Positions 34,782 to 42,934 of a DNA stretch of 64,000 bases are shown piece by piece. Under the pieces are notes generated by a model. It had not been told where the DNA came from, made no database searches, and saw only the letters and a list, made by a program, of their open reading frames with translations. Every line of letters begins with the position of its first letter. Positions within the stretch are counted from its first letter, which is position 1. Position numbers and translations under genes: made by a program. The stretch is from Microbispora sp. ZYX-F-249. GTDB taxonomy: Bacteria > Actinomycetota > Actinomycetes > Streptosporangiales > Streptosporangiaceae. The stretch covers positions 62,001 through 126,000 of the forward strand of contig NZ_JBDJAW010000005.1 of NCBI RefSeq assembly GCF_039649665.1, in the 5' to 3' direction.

Positions 34782-35204
34782 TCAGGCCTGCGGGCCCTGG
34801 TTCTGCGAGTCGCCGGCGGAGGAACGGCCGTACGGGTGCTGCTCGTAGCCGGGGGCCTGGGGGGCCTGCGGGGGGTAGGGGGTGCCGGTGGGGCGGCCGC
34901 CCTGGTTCCAGCCCTGCTGGACGTTGTCCCACTTGGCCTTGGCGTCCTGCCAGACGTGGCCGTCCTTGTTCTTGTTGATGAGGTCCTGGACGATGGAGGT
35001 GTTCTTGCCCTCCTCGGGGAGAAGGAGCCAGGCGACGGCGTAGACGCCGACGCCGAGGCCGCCGAAGAAGCTTGCGACGGCGAGCCCGAGGCGCAGGATG
35101 TTGGCGTCGATGCCGGTGTACTCGGAGACGCCCGAGCACACGCCGGCGACGATCCTGCCGTTCCGAGTGCGGTGGAGCTGCTTGACCGAACCGTTGGTGT
35201 TCAT
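34782..35204 (-). CDS. PspC-domain membrane protein
   Basis: The 140-residue product has the PspC domain: LHRTRNGRIVAGVCSGVSEYTGIDANILRLGLAVASFFGGLGVGVYAVAWLLLPEE, with one to two membrane helices at about 27-60. The C-terminal half is a disordered Gln/Gly/Pro-rich tail. PspC proteins act in envelope stress responses; actinobacterial copies are mostly uncharacterised. I take the ATG at 35204, which has GGAGG 10 bases upstream; an ATG at 35213 sits too close to that site. Confidence 0.9.
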   Translation of the reverse strand: MNTNGSVKQLHRTRNGRIVAGVCSGVSEYTGIDANILRLGLAVASFFGGLGVGVYAVAWLLLPEEGKNTSIVQDLINKNKDGHVWQDAKAKWDNVQQGWNQGGRPTGTPYPPQAPQAPGYEQHPYGRSSAGDSQNQGPQA

Positions 35205-35299
35205 CTCGTTCATACCTCCACAGTGCCTGTCCGGGGGGTCGGCGCACATCGGGATTCCCCCTGGCCCTACCCCGAGGGGGCCCGGATACCCTGACGGAC

Positions 35300-36457
35300 A
35301 TGGACGACCTCCTCGAACTCGACGACCAGCTCGACCCCGAGCACCGCATGATCAGGGACTCCGTCAGGGAACTCGTCTCCGACAAGGTCCTGCCCAACGT
35401 CGGCGAGTGGTTCGAGCAGGGCACGTTCCCCGCCCGCGAGCTCGCCCCGGTCCTGGGCTCGCTCGGCCTGCTCGGCATGCACCTGGAGGGGTACGGCTGC
35501 GCCGGGCTCGACGCCGTCTCGTACGGCGTGGCCTGCCGGGAGCTCGAGGCGGGCGACTCGGGGCTGCGGTCGTTCGTGTCCGTCCAGGGATCGCTGGCGA
35601 TGTTCCCCATCTGGAAGTACGGCTCGGACGAGCAGAAGGAGGAGTGGCTGCCCCGGCTGGCCTCGGGGGAGGCCATCGGCTGCTTCGGCCTGACCGAGCC
35701 CGACCACGGGTCCGACCCCGCCGGCATGCGCACCACCGCCAAGCAGGACCCGTCCGGCGACTGGATCCTGAACGGCGCCAAGATGTGGATCACCAACGGC
35801 TCGATCGCCGACGTGGCGGTCGTGTGGGCGCAGACCGACGAGGGCATCCGGGGGTTCGTCGTCCCCACCTCGACGCCGGGCTTCTCCGCCCCTGAGATCC
35901 ACCGGAAGCTGTCCCTTAGGGCCTCGGTCACCGCCTCTCTCTACTTCGACGACGTACGGCTGCCCGCCTCCGCGGTCCTGCCGGGCGTCGTGGGGCTGAA
36001 GGGCCCGCTGTCGTGTCTCACGGAGGCGCGGTTCGGCATCCTGTGGGGCGTCGTCGGCGCGGGCCGGGCCTGCCTGGAGGCGGCCGTGGACTACGCCACC
36101 ACGCGGGTGCAGTTCGGCAAGCCGATCGGCGGGTTCCAGCTCACGCAGGAGAAGCTGGCCTGGATGGCGGTCGCACTCGGCCAGGCCGGGCTCACCGCCC
36201 TCCACCTCGGCCGGCTGAAGGACGCGGGGAAGCTGAAGCCCACCCAGGTCAGCTTCGGCAAGCTCGCCAACGTCCGGGCCGCGCTGGACATCGCCCGCCA
36301 GGCGCGTACGGTGCTCGGGGCCAACGGCGTCACGCTGGAGTACCCCGTCATCAGGCACATGACCAACCTGGAGTCCGTGCTCACGTACGAGGGCACCCAG
36401 GAGGTGCACCTGCTGACGCTGGGCAAGGCGCTCACGGGCCTCGACGCCTTCCGCTGA
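35300..36457 (+). CDS. gcdH: Acyl-CoA dehydrogenase, glutaryl-CoA dehydrogenase type
   Basis: The 385-residue flavoprotein has the FAD-binding segments CFGLTEPDHGSDP (about 130-142) and WITNGSIADVAVVWA. Its catalytic base lies in LTYEGTQEVHLLTLGKALTG (Glu near 361), the signature of glutaryl-CoA dehydrogenases. It would convert glutaryl-CoA to crotonyl-CoA plus CO2 in lysine and tryptophan breakdown. The neighbouring genes give no pathway context, so a related acyl-CoA substrate is possible. The start ATG opens MDDLLELDDQLDPEHRMIRD. Confidence 0.9.
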   Translation: MDDLLELDDQLDPEHRMIRDSVRELVSDKVLPNVGEWFEQGTFPARELAPVLGSLGLLGMHLEGYGCAGLDAVSYGVACRELEAGDSGLRSFVSVQGSLAMFPIWKYGSDEQKEEWLPRLASGEAIGCFGLTEPDHGSDPAGMRTTAKQDPSGDWILNGAKMWITNGSIADVAVVWAQTDEGIRGFVVPTSTPGFSAPEIHRKLSLRASVTASLYFDDVRLPASAVLPGVVGLKGPLSCLTEARFGILWGVVGAGRACLEAAVDYATTRVQFGKPIGGFQLTQEKLAWMAVALGQAGLTALHLGRLKDAGKLKPTQVSFGKLANVRAALDIARQARTVLGANGVTLEYPVIRHMTNLESVLTYEGTQEVHLLTLGKALTGLDAFR

Positions 36458-36595
36458 CGCATCCGGTCGCTTCGGCCCGTCTGTGCGATCAGGGACAATG
36501 GCGTCGCCGAAGACGCGGTACTCTCTGTACCCTGCATTGTGGGGAGTGTTCCGCGGATCACACCGCGACGCGGCGGGTCCGAGGAGCATGACCAC

Positions 36596-36667
36596 GGGGT
36601 GCTAGCTCAATGGCAGAGCTGCGGACTTTTAATCCGTCGGTTCAGGGTTCGAGTCCCTGGCGCCCCA
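36596..36667 (+). tRNA. tRNA-Lys (TTT)
   Basis: 72-nt cloverleaf. Acceptor GGGGTGC pairs with GCGCCCC, the D arm is GCTC/GAGC, the anticodon loop ACTTTTAAT gives anticodon TTT, and the T arm contains GGTTCGAGTCC. Discriminator A follows. A decayed integrase lies just downstream, so this tRNA is the probable attachment site of a former element. Confidence 0.95.
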
Positions 36668-36680
36668 CCCCTGATGAACT

Positions 36681-36719
36681 GGGCAGACTCCCGAATCATG
36701 ATCATTCGGAAGCCTGCCC
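36681..36719 (+). terminator. Long imperfect hairpin just after tRNA-Lys
   Basis: 16-bp arms (GGGCAGACTCCCGAAT and ATTCGGAAGCCTGCCC) pair with two mismatches around a seven-base loop. It starts 13 bp after the tRNA end. It could terminate the tRNA transcript; alternatively it is a recombination arm of the former element. Two direct copies of CGGTTGCA follow at 36719-36737. Confidence 0.5.
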
Positions 36720-36755
36720 GGTTGCATTTCCGGTTGCAGTTGTGCTCTCGCTGGT

Positions 36756-37040
36756 TCACTCGTCCCACAGCGCCCGGCCCATCCGCGCCATGGCGTCGTC
36801 GGCCAGGTTCTCGGTGACGTGGATGTAGCGCTTCATCGTGGTGAGCTGGGAGTGTCCCGAGGATCACCTGAACGACCCGCATGTCTATGCCCTGCTCCAG
36901 GAGGAGCGTCGCCGCCCTGTGCCGGACGTCGTGGACCCTGGGCGTCCTTCTCGACCTCGGACAGGCGGAGCAGTTCCTTCCACCTCCTCCCAGTCCTGTC
37001 GGGAGTCGATCGGGCGCCGTGCCGGTCGCACGAGGCCGGA
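36756..37040 (-). pseudogene. Tyrosine recombinase (integrase) C-terminal remnant
   Basis: Three frames on the minus strand carry consecutive pieces of one integrase. They are WKELLRLSEVEKDAQ in one frame, RVHDVRHRAATLLLEQGIDMRVVQVILG in the next, and HSQLTTMKRYIHVTENLADDAMARMGRALWDE to a TGA at 36756 in the third. These are the HxxR box and the Tyr-containing end of phage-type integrases. At least two frameshifts and a missing N-terminal half make it non-functional. Its place about 90 bp from tRNA-Lys and pointing toward it is the classic layout of an integrated element (AICE or prophage), here decayed. Confidence 0.85.
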
Positions 37041-37145
37041 CACCGCTGCTTGACGCAGGTATGCCGCCGTCCGGACGTCCGCTTCGCCGTGGGGCAGCGC
37101 CGCCAGCAGCCCGGGCCGCCCGCCGCGCGACGGTTGTTCGACCGC

Positions 37146-37550
37146 TCAAGCAGGGATCGGCCCGTACAGCAAAGACACAAGCACCTGAGCCGCGATGACG
37201 AAAACCGGCAGTGCAGGCATGACCCATGCCACGAGCTGTCGGATGCGGATGAGGCGCTTAGGCGCCAGCCACAGAAAGAGTCCTGCCAGCAGCCAGACAA
37301 ATGGACTGACGACCCAGGCATAGGCCGTGACGCTTGCCCACTGGCTGACGGGAGCGCATTTCTCCGTCTCGTACTCCGTGAGTGGGTCAAGACCGCACTC
37401 GTCCAGCTCTAGGGAGTAGCTGACCAGGAGCCAAGCGAAGAACGCAGCGACCCACGACAGCACCGCGGCAATCAGAGACCACCCGACGAATGTCATTCGC
37501 AACGGGAACCTTGGAGGCGACGTTGCCGATCCAGCCAGATCATCTGTCAC
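37146..37550 (-). CDS. Small integral membrane protein, unknown
   Basis: The 134-residue product starts at a GTG with GGAG upstream. It has about three membrane helices: FVGWSLIAAVLSWVAAFFAWLLVSY (about 22-46), AYAWVVSPFVWLLAGLFLWL (about 76-95) and LVAWVMPALPVFVIAAQVLVSLLY (about 105-128). A two-cysteine extracellular loop (ECGLDPLTEYETEKC) lies between the first two. No family is recognised. It lies in the patchy region behind tRNA-Lys and may be cargo of the decayed element. Confidence 0.7.
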   Translation of the reverse strand: MTDDLAGSATSPPRFPLRMTFVGWSLIAAVLSWVAAFFAWLLVSYSLELDECGLDPLTEYETEKCAPVSQWASVTAYAWVVSPFVWLLAGLFLWLAPKRLIRIRQLVAWVMPALPVFVIAAQVLVSLLYGPIPA

Positions 37551-37846
37551 GGCTCCGAACCTAGGGTTTCCCTATAGAGGGATCAATTCAAACCCAGCCT
37601 CCGGCGAGGGTGCTCCGGCTCCGGCTCCGGGGTAATCGTCAAGGGCCTGCTCAGCGTTGCTTTGCTGGCGATAGGTGGCTGAGGTAGGGGCCTGATCACC
37701 CCGCCCGCCATCGACCCGGGACAAGCCGAGCAGACCAAGGCCGCCGGGTCACTCATGACCCGCCCGAAGCCCAGGTAAGCGCCCGTACGGGCCGTGATCC
37801 ATGCAATTCCCAAGCTGACAGCGCGCCCGCCCCAAGCCGAGCATTT
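37551..37846. other. Gap with one copy of a 20-bp repeat; no convincing gene
   Basis: CGGCTCCGGCTCCGGGGTAA at 37616-37635 recurs exactly at 38424-38443, with further similarity on both sides. On the minus strand both copies read ...TPEPEPE/K..., so they may be fossil ends of one duplicated small gene. A 76-codon open frame (37583-37813) has no ribosome binding site and I do not call it. Confidence 0.4.
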
Positions 37847-38191
37847 CTAGGCGCTCTCAGCCCCGGCCCCCGGCGAGCGGCGCAACTCGTCGTGATGCAA
37901 CACCTCCACGAACATGATTCGTCCGTCGACAACGTCGAGGATCAGATAGCCCTTCTCCGGAAGCAGTGGCACGCATCGATACCCGAGGCCGTATGCCCCA
38001 CTTGAACGTTCAGCCGTGTAGAAGCTCTGGCAGAAGTCATCGCCACATCCACATTCGCCATAGAACCGGATATCCAAAGCGCAGACGGCGAGATCTTCCT
38101 CACCCTCTTCCCTCAAGCACGTGATCAGCTCTGCGATGAGATCGGGGAACAGATCCCGTACAAGTGGCCCTTCCGTCATGATCACCCGCAT
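37847..38191 (-). CDS. Conserved hypothetical protein with Cys-rich motif
   Basis: The product has 114 residues (or 110 from a downstream ATG at 38179). It is acidic at the start (MTEGPLVRDLFPDLIAELI), has a Cys-rich stretch GECGCGDDFCQSFYTAE near the middle, and ends with LILDVVDGRIMFVEVLHHDELRR. I believe similar short proteins occur in many actinomycetes without known function; the three clustered cysteines could bind a metal. There are no membrane segments. It sits in the element-like region with no obvious partner. Confidence 0.72.
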   Translation of the reverse strand: MRVIMTEGPLVRDLFPDLIAELITCLREEGEEDLAVCALDIRFYGECGCGDDFCQSFYTAERSSGAYGLGYRCVPLLPEKGYLILDVVDGRIMFVEVLHHDELRRSPGAGAESA

Positions 38192-38500
38192 AGTGTCCCA
38201 GCGCGCCTCTAGGCAGCACCAGAAAGATCGAAGTCATGGGCGGATACCCCTGGATGAGGACTAACGGCAACAGCCACGAAAGGCGCCTGATGGTCTCCCA
38301 CTCTGACGCAGACGATGGCGATGGAGACCAGCGGCAAGACGACAGGGGAAACGTCGCTCATAGTGCGTCGATCATTGCGGGCGCTGCCGCCGCAAACAAG
38401 AGCTGCGCCTCCGTGGGGCGCTTCGGCTCCGGCTCCGGGGTAAGCACCAAAGGCCCCCTTGGGGCTCACCGAGCTGGGGCGTCATTCGTATGATCACGTC
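38192..38500. other. Gap with second copy of the 20-bp repeat; no supported gene
   Basis: This 309-bp stretch holds the repeat copy at 38424-38443 and the leader of the VOC-family gene. A minus-strand 86-codon frame exists but lacks a ribosome binding site and shows coding-like text in more than one frame, in line with decay. Confidence 0.4.
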
Positions 38501-38842
38501 ATGGCCCTTGACCTGTTCGCAGGAATCCCGGTGGCCGACTACGCGGTGGCCGTGCAGTGGTACGAACAGCTGCTGGGCTCCCCGCCGGCGTTCTTCCCGA
38601 ACGACACGGAGGCTGTGTGGGAGCTGGCGGAGCATCGATACATGTTCATCGAGCAGCGGCCCGAGCGTGCCGGCCACGCCATGCACACGGTCTTCGTCGA
38701 TGACCTCGATGCGCTCGTCGCGCGAATCGCCGATCGAGGACTGGCCCCGGCGGAGCAGGAGACCTACTCGAACGGCGTGCGCAAGGCCACGTACCGCGAT
38801 CCCGACGGCAACGAGATCGGATTCGGCGGCGCTCCGCTGTGA
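38501..38842 (+). CDS. VOC-family (glyoxalase-like) protein
   Basis: The 113-residue product has the vicinal-oxygen-chelate layout of two beta-alpha-beta modules: LFAGIPVADYAVAVQWYEQLLG at the start and TYRDPDGNEIGFGG at the end, with WELAEHRYMFIEQ between. Such single-module proteins dimerise and may be dioxygenases, glyoxalases or drug-binding proteins. The expected metal ligands are partly recognisable (Glu in NEIGF). I chose the ATG at 38501, since an upstream frame to 38459 adds nothing family-like. Confidence 0.88.
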   Translation: MALDLFAGIPVADYAVAVQWYEQLLGSPPAFFPNDTEAVWELAEHRYMFIEQRPERAGHAMHTVFVDDLDALVARIADRGLAPAEQETYSNGVRKATYRDPDGNEIGFGGAPL

Positions 38843-38863
38843 CGGGCCCGGCACGCCGCTCGA

Positions 38864-39808
38864 TCACCCGGTCTTGAGGTTCTTCCGGTACTTCTCGGCC
38901 AGCTTGACGAACTCGGAGTGGGAGTCGGCGAACTTCATGACGCCCTTCTGCGGGTCGGTCACCACGAACCACAGCCAGCGGCCGGCGGCCGGGTTCAGGG
39001 CAGCCTCGATGGCGTCCATGCCCGGGTTGCAGATGGGACCGGGCGGCAGGCCAAGGTGCGCATAGGTGTTGTACGGCGACCGGCTCTTGAGATCCTCGTC
39101 CGAAGCCCTGCTGCCGAACTTGTTCAGGCCGTATAGAACCGTGCTGTCCATCTGCAGCCTCATCGCGGGCGTGCCGTTCAGCCGGTTATAGACAACCCGC
39201 GCGACCTTGGGCATGTCGCGCTTGTCGCGCGACTCGGCCTGCACGATGCTGGCGATGGTCATGATCTCCAATGGCGTACGGCCGAGACGCCTGGCGCCTT
39301 CCACCAGGCCGGTGTCCTCGGCGACGCTTCTGAAGCGTGTCACCATCCCGGCGAGGATGTCCTTCGGGCTCGACGTGGGCGAGACGTGATAGGTCCCCGG
39401 AAAGGCGAACCCTTCCAGCGCGCCCTTGGCGTAGACGGGAAGGCCGAGCGCCTCGTCGTCTTCGGCGGCACGCTCGAACTCCTCCAGCGGCTTGCCGGTG
39501 GCGGCCGACAGATCCGCCAACACCCTGGAAAGCCGCAGTCCTTCGTGCACCGTGATCCGGTTGTCCGTACGCGTCTCGCCGGAGCCCTGGCCGGGGAGAA
39601 GCCCGGGGGCCGCCGTACGCGAGGACAGGCCCTGGACCGCGAGCGTGGATCCGACCGCCAGCACGGTCACGGTCGCCGCCGCCATCAGCGCGACGCCGCG
39701 GCGCCCGGACCGGCGCCCGTCGACGCGAAGGAACCGGCCAGGCGGGGGTGGCTGCTCCTCATGGGCCATGTCGGACAGAGTCTCGCGCAGCAGATCCTCG
39801 ATGTTCAT
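38864..39808 (-). CDS. MltG/YceG-like endolytic murein transglycosylase with cytoplasmic anti-sigma-like N-terminus
   Basis: The 314-residue product starts with about 38 cytoplasmic residues (NIEDLLRETLSDMAHEEQPPP), then one membrane helix (GVALMAAATVTVLAVGSTLAVQG). Its outside part has a LysM-like segment and the YceG catalytic domain (FPGTYHVSP, then IVQAESRDKRDMPKVARVVYNRL, catalytic Glu in QAES, then SPYNTYAHLGLPPGPICNPG). It should cleave nascent glycan strands. The cytoplasmic start resembles the membrane proteins that accompany SigE-family sigma factors. It begins within the sigma factor stop codon (ATGA overlap), so it may double as a regulator of that sigma factor; this is inference. 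Confidence 0.9.
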   Translation of the reverse strand: MNIEDLLRETLSDMAHEEQPPPPGRFLRVDGRRSGRRGVALMAAATVTVLAVGSTLAVQGLSSRTAAPGLLPGQGSGETRTDNRITVHEGLRLSRVLADLSAATGKPLEEFERAAEDDEALGLPVYAKGALEGFAFPGTYHVSPTSSPKDILAGMVTRFRSVAEDTGLVEGARRLGRTPLEIMTIASIVQAESRDKRDMPKVARVVYNRLNGTPAMRLQMDSTVLYGLNKFGSRASDEDLKSRSPYNTYAHLGLPPGPICNPGMDAIEAALNPAAGRWLWFVVTDPQKGVMKFADSHSEFVKLAEKYRKNLKTG

Positions 39809-40317
39809 CCGAACTCCCTCACGGTGCTCAGTTCGGGCGCCGCCTTCTTCAGACGCTCCAACGACCGGTAAATCTGGCTACGGACCGACCCCACCCTGAC
39901 GCCGAGCAGCCGGGCGATCTCGGTCTCCGACAGGTCCTCGAAATAGCGGAGCACGAGCATGGTCCGCTGCCGGGGCGTCAGCCGGGCGAGAGCCGTACGC
40001 ATCACGAGGCGAAGATCCACCATCTCGGCGTACTCGCCGCCGATGTGGTCGGGCAGCCGACCGGTGGGCACTTCGGCGATACGGGAGCGGCGCCGCCACC
40101 GGCTCACCTGCTCGTGGTACATGACACGGCGGACGTAACCCTCGATGGACGCGGGATCGCGCAGGCCGCGCCACTTCGCGGCCGTTTTCGCCAACGCCGA
40201 CTGCACCAGGTCCTCGGCGGCGTGCCGGTCACCGGTCAGCAGGTACGCGGTGCGGAACAGCGCCCCTGATCGATCGATGACGAAGGCCCGGAAGTCCTCC
40301 TCGAATCCTGGATCCAC
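39805..40317 (-). CDS. SigE-family RNA polymerase sigma factor
   Basis: The 170-residue product has region 2 (LFRTAYLLTGDRHAAEDLVQSALAKTAAKW, about 20-49) and region 4 (LTPRQRTMLVLRYFEDLSETEIARLLGVRVGSVRSQIYRSLERLK, about 113-157), the compact SigE-family form. The GTG start follows AGGAGG at four bases. The last codons overlap the downstream transglycosylase gene by ATGA. The operon suggests control of cell-wall turnover. Confidence 0.93.
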   Translation of the reverse strand: MDPGFEEDFRAFVIDRSGALFRTAYLLTGDRHAAEDLVQSALAKTAAKWRGLRDPASIEGYVRRVMYHEQVSRWRRRSRIAEVPTGRLPDHIGGEYAEMVDLRLVMRTALARLTPRQRTMLVLRYFEDLSETEIARLLGVRVGSVRSQIYRSLERLKKAAPELSTVREFG

Positions 40318-40574
40318 CTGTCCTCCTTCGGAGTGTCACCAGCCAAGGACGCGGACAGGGCGCCGAACTATGCCGGCATGGCCGAAGCGTTCTGCATCAC
40401 GGGCCGCATAGCCCTGACCTGCATGAGCACCGGCTCGCTCTGGCGCTCGCCGAACGACGTGCCGGCGGCCGGCTGGAACCCGGCTCCCTCCGGCCGCTTA
40501 CTTCACCGCCCGCTACTGCGAAAGCCCCGAAGGCACATCCCCGAGGCTCGCGCGGCGCGTGAGAGAGTGACCAC
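40318..40574. other. Intergenic region upstream of the SigE-family gene
   Basis: This 257-bp divergent gap holds the promoters of the sigma factor operon and of the gene at 40575. Open frames here lack ribosome binding sites. I saw no strong palindrome or RNA structure. Confidence 0.35.
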
Positions 40575-41039
40575 GTGGTCGGCCACCCGCCTGATTCCGT
40601 CAACCGCTGGCTCGCAGTGTGGGATGTGAACAGCTCCTACGCCTGTCAGCCCGAGCAAGGCGAAGGGCGGTGGCTGTGGGCGCAGACGGCCATGTACGCG
40701 CTTGCCAGAGCCGAGGCAGCAGGTTTGGACGCCATTGGCGCCAATGCGCGCAGATTCCAGCTGCGCGCATTTCTGATCGAGAACATCGGCCCCACAGACG
40801 CACCGCTCTTCAACCCGGATGCCCTCGCCGTGGACATCCTTGCGGCTCTCCCCCTGCGACTGGAGGACGCCGCAGAGTGGGTCACCACCTGGCGGCAGCG
40901 ACCCCCCGCGCAGATTCTGGCCCTCCGTCAGTGCAAGAACCTGTTGGCGTCGGCCCCGGCCATCCGTGGCCATCTGTCAGTGACGCCCACAGCAGAAGCA
41001 CTCGATCAATGGCTGGCTCTCCGCGAGCGGCTTCCTTAA
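40575..41039 (+). CDS. Hypothetical protein
   Basis: The 154-residue product starts at a GTG with a GAGAG stretch about 10 bases upstream. It is soluble, helical and Trp-rich (VNRWLAVWDVNSSYACQPEQ, GRWLWAQTAMYALARAEAAG, DAAEWVTTWRQ). Short Ala-rich helices follow. I do not recognise a family. GC content at codon third positions is lower than in core genes of the window, in keeping with the accessory character of this region. Confidence 0.6.
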   Translation: MVGHPPDSVNRWLAVWDVNSSYACQPEQGEGRWLWAQTAMYALARAEAAGLDAIGANARRFQLRAFLIENIGPTDAPLFNPDALAVDILAALPLRLEDAAEWVTTWRQRPPAQILALRQCKNLLASAPAIRGHLSVTPTAEALDQWLALRERLP

Positions 41040-41166
41040 CTGCAGATCGGATCATGTACGAGCTTTGACCCGGGTTGGACAGCGACGTTTCGGAACGCCC
41101 CTCGGCCTCGGGGAAATGATTCGAAACTCTGTCGCTCTTGCCGCGTGATCGTCCTACTCTGACCGT

Positions 41167-41502
41167 ATGGCTCATGGAAAGACGTCTTTCGTGTGTTTGG
41201 CGTGCCGCGCCTCGTACAAGCAGCCATCTCCAGGCCCGGGCCTTGGCGATCGGCGCTGCCCCCGGTGCGCCCAGCCGCTCATCCATGTCGGCTCCGCCTT
41301 CGCGGCTCCACGTCGTAGGGACAGCGCAGGCTGGCGGGCCCTTTCGGTGCTGCTGCACGCGGGTATCCGCTTCAACAAAAGTTGTTGCGGGGGCCCTGGT
41401 TACCGCCCGCGCTCGCTCAGTGAGGTGCGCGCACGTATGACGTTCGCCCGGAGAACAGGAAAACCCTTCTCCGAAGCTCTGGTGCGCCGCGAACTCCCCT
41501 GA
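41167..41502 (+). CDS. Small zinc-ribbon-like hypothetical protein
   Basis: The 111-residue product has an N-terminal CxxC pair (FVCLACRASYKQ) and a second CxxC (DRRCPRCAQPLIHVG), forming a probable treble-clef or zinc-ribbon of about 35 residues. The remainder is basic and includes a CC pair (NKSCCGG). No enzymatic motif is visible. Similar zinc-ribbon ORFs are widespread in actinobacteria, often with unknown roles. The ATG at 41167 has no strong ribosome binding site. Confidence 0.6.
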   Translation: MAHGKTSFVCLACRASYKQPSPGPGLGDRRCPRCAQPLIHVGSAFAAPRRRDSAGWRALSVLLHAGIRFNKSCCGGPGYRPRSLSEVRARMTFARRTGKPFSEALVRRELP

Positions 41503-41679
41503 TCAGGACCTCCCAGCGCCCGAGCAGCGTTGTGGCAGAGGCCGGCCATGCCGCACATATCACTCGCGACTCAAAGGCGGGTGACCGTCGTGTATGCCGA
41601 TCGGCAGTGACGTGATCGGCTACGGTGCATGCCGCCTCTACCGGTCGTACGAATCCCCCGACAGGAGGATCACCCGATC

Positions 41680-41982
41680 ATGAAGGTGCCGGTAAGACAA
41701 CTGTTATGGGGCCTGATCGGTGTGGTCACAGCTCTGGCCACCTACGTCGTCGTAGCGTTCTTTCTCTTCATTGCGACGTTGAGCCTTTACACGATCCCGA
41801 TTCTCGTCGTTTATACGCCGCCGGCCTTCCTGGCAATCGGTGTCCTGGGAGCCGCCCTATCCATGAAGGCACTGACGCGGGCACATTCGCCGAGGCCGAA
41901 AAACGTCTCGCGTCTGTCGTTCTGGTGCGGTTGGGCGATATGCCCGGCCGGATATCTTGTCCTTCTCATCTTCGGAAGCTGA
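41680..41982 (+). CDS. Small membrane protein, unknown
   Basis: The 100-residue product starts at an ATG about 11 bases after AGGAGG. It has three hydrophobic segments: LLWGLIGVVTALATYVVVAFFLFIATLSLY, IPILVVYTPPAFLAIGVLGAALSM and FWCGWAICPAGYLVLLIFG. No family is recognised. It is followed 131 bp later by a lipoprotein gene on the same strand. Confidence 0.68.
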   Translation: MKVPVRQLLWGLIGVVTALATYVVVAFFLFIATLSLYTIPILVVYTPPAFLAIGVLGAALSMKALTRAHSPRPKNVSRLSFWCGWAICPAGYLVLLIFGS

Positions 41983-42113
41983 CGACGCCCTTTTTCGAGT
42001 GGGTGCAGGGCACCTACGCGAGCACCGTCGGTCGCGATCATGGCTGTGGTGCCCGAACGCCGCCGCGGCGACCGTGGCCGCTCAGCCCGTGCGGGATCCC
42101 CCGAAGGAGGCAT

Positions 42114-42617
42114 ATGCTCCCGATCGTGCGTCGAATCGCGGTAACGGTAGTGGCCGCACTGATGGCAGCCGGCTGTACATTCGAGCCGGAGCAAGCAAAA
42201 CCACCTCCTGCGGTCGCGTTCACGCCGGAGTTGGCGGAGTCAGTCCTTGCGGAAGTTGTCGCCGGAGTCAGCAAGAACGGCGTCGCCGATTTCTGCTCCG
42301 AGTTCGCGCGCAGCACGGGGACATGTGAGTCTCTTCTGCAGGATGCCTTGGGGCGGTGCCTGCTGCCCGGAGACAAGCCCACCGTGAAGCGCTCGGTGCA
42401 TCTACCGGCCACGGACAAGTACGAAGAGACGTGGCAGCTGGTGGTTCAGGGTAGAACACTCGACGGCCAGAAGTATGTTTCGGATTTTCCGATCGTTCTA
42501 TCGGCGGGCGCGCCGAAAGCTGTAATAGGAATCTATTGGACGGGTCAGGGTTACGGCAGGAATATGGACGACCCCCCGAAGTACACGGTCCCCCCGCAGA
42601 ACGCCTGCCCTCGGTAA
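42114..42617 (+). CDS. Lipoprotein, unknown function
   Basis: The 167-residue product starts at an ATG six bases after GAAGGAGG. The signal peptide ends in lipobox LMAAGC (Cys20). The mature protein has three more cysteines spaced along FCSEFARSTGTCESLLQDALGRCLL, likely disulfide-bonded, then a beta-rich C-terminal half. No homologue is recalled. A frame extending to 41625 exists but has no Shine-Dalgarno or signal at its start. Confidence 0.78.
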   Translation: MLPIVRRIAVTVVAALMAAGCTFEPEQAKPPPAVAFTPELAESVLAEVVAGVSKNGVADFCSEFARSTGTCESLLQDALGRCLLPGDKPTVKRSVHLPATDKYEETWQLVVQGRTLDGQKYVSDFPIVLSAGAPKAVIGIYWTGQGYGRNMDDPPKYTVPPQNACPR

Positions 42618-42622
42618 CAGTG

Positions 42623-42823
42623 TCACGCGGCATTGCGGACGATGTGCAGCACGGTCCGCAGGACTCGCTGTGTCCAGTCCACCAGCGTCCCGGCGAAGCC
42701 GGCGCCGGCGAACACGTACCGGACCGGCGTGCCCGGGTACATGCTGAGCAGGGCGTGCTTTTCCGGCCGTCCGCCCCTGTTCGGCGCGGGGAGTAGCCGC
42801 CCGTTGTCAACCGGTATCACCAC
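42623..42823 (-). pseudogene. IS5-like transposase remnant
   Basis: A 66-codon minus-strand frame joins an N-terminal-like piece (NGRLLPAPNRGGRPEKHALL) to a C-terminal-like piece (YVFAGAGFAGTLVDWTQRVLRTVLHIVRNAA). Both resemble parts of IS5-type DDE transposases (the GRPxKH start and the DAGFAGRLVDW region). The catalytic middle and the end are missing, so it is a deletion remnant. No terminal inverted repeats were recognised. It marks the right side of the patchy accessory region. Confidence 0.6.
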
Positions 42824-42934
42824 TCCTCAAACACGCTGTGAAGAAACAGAGGCGCTCTTCTGGGAAATCGACTCCTGAGGGGCCGGGTGAGCCCGCCGGT
42901 CAATCACGGACGGATGACGGCCGGGCAGGGCTGC

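Noticed and set aside
37583..37813. A 76-codon minus-strand ORF
   Set aside because: It has no ribosome binding site and no family text; at most it is a gene fossil.
40333..40629. A 98-codon plus-strand ORF before the 40575 gene
   Set aside because: It overlaps the next gene in another frame and has no start signal or motif.
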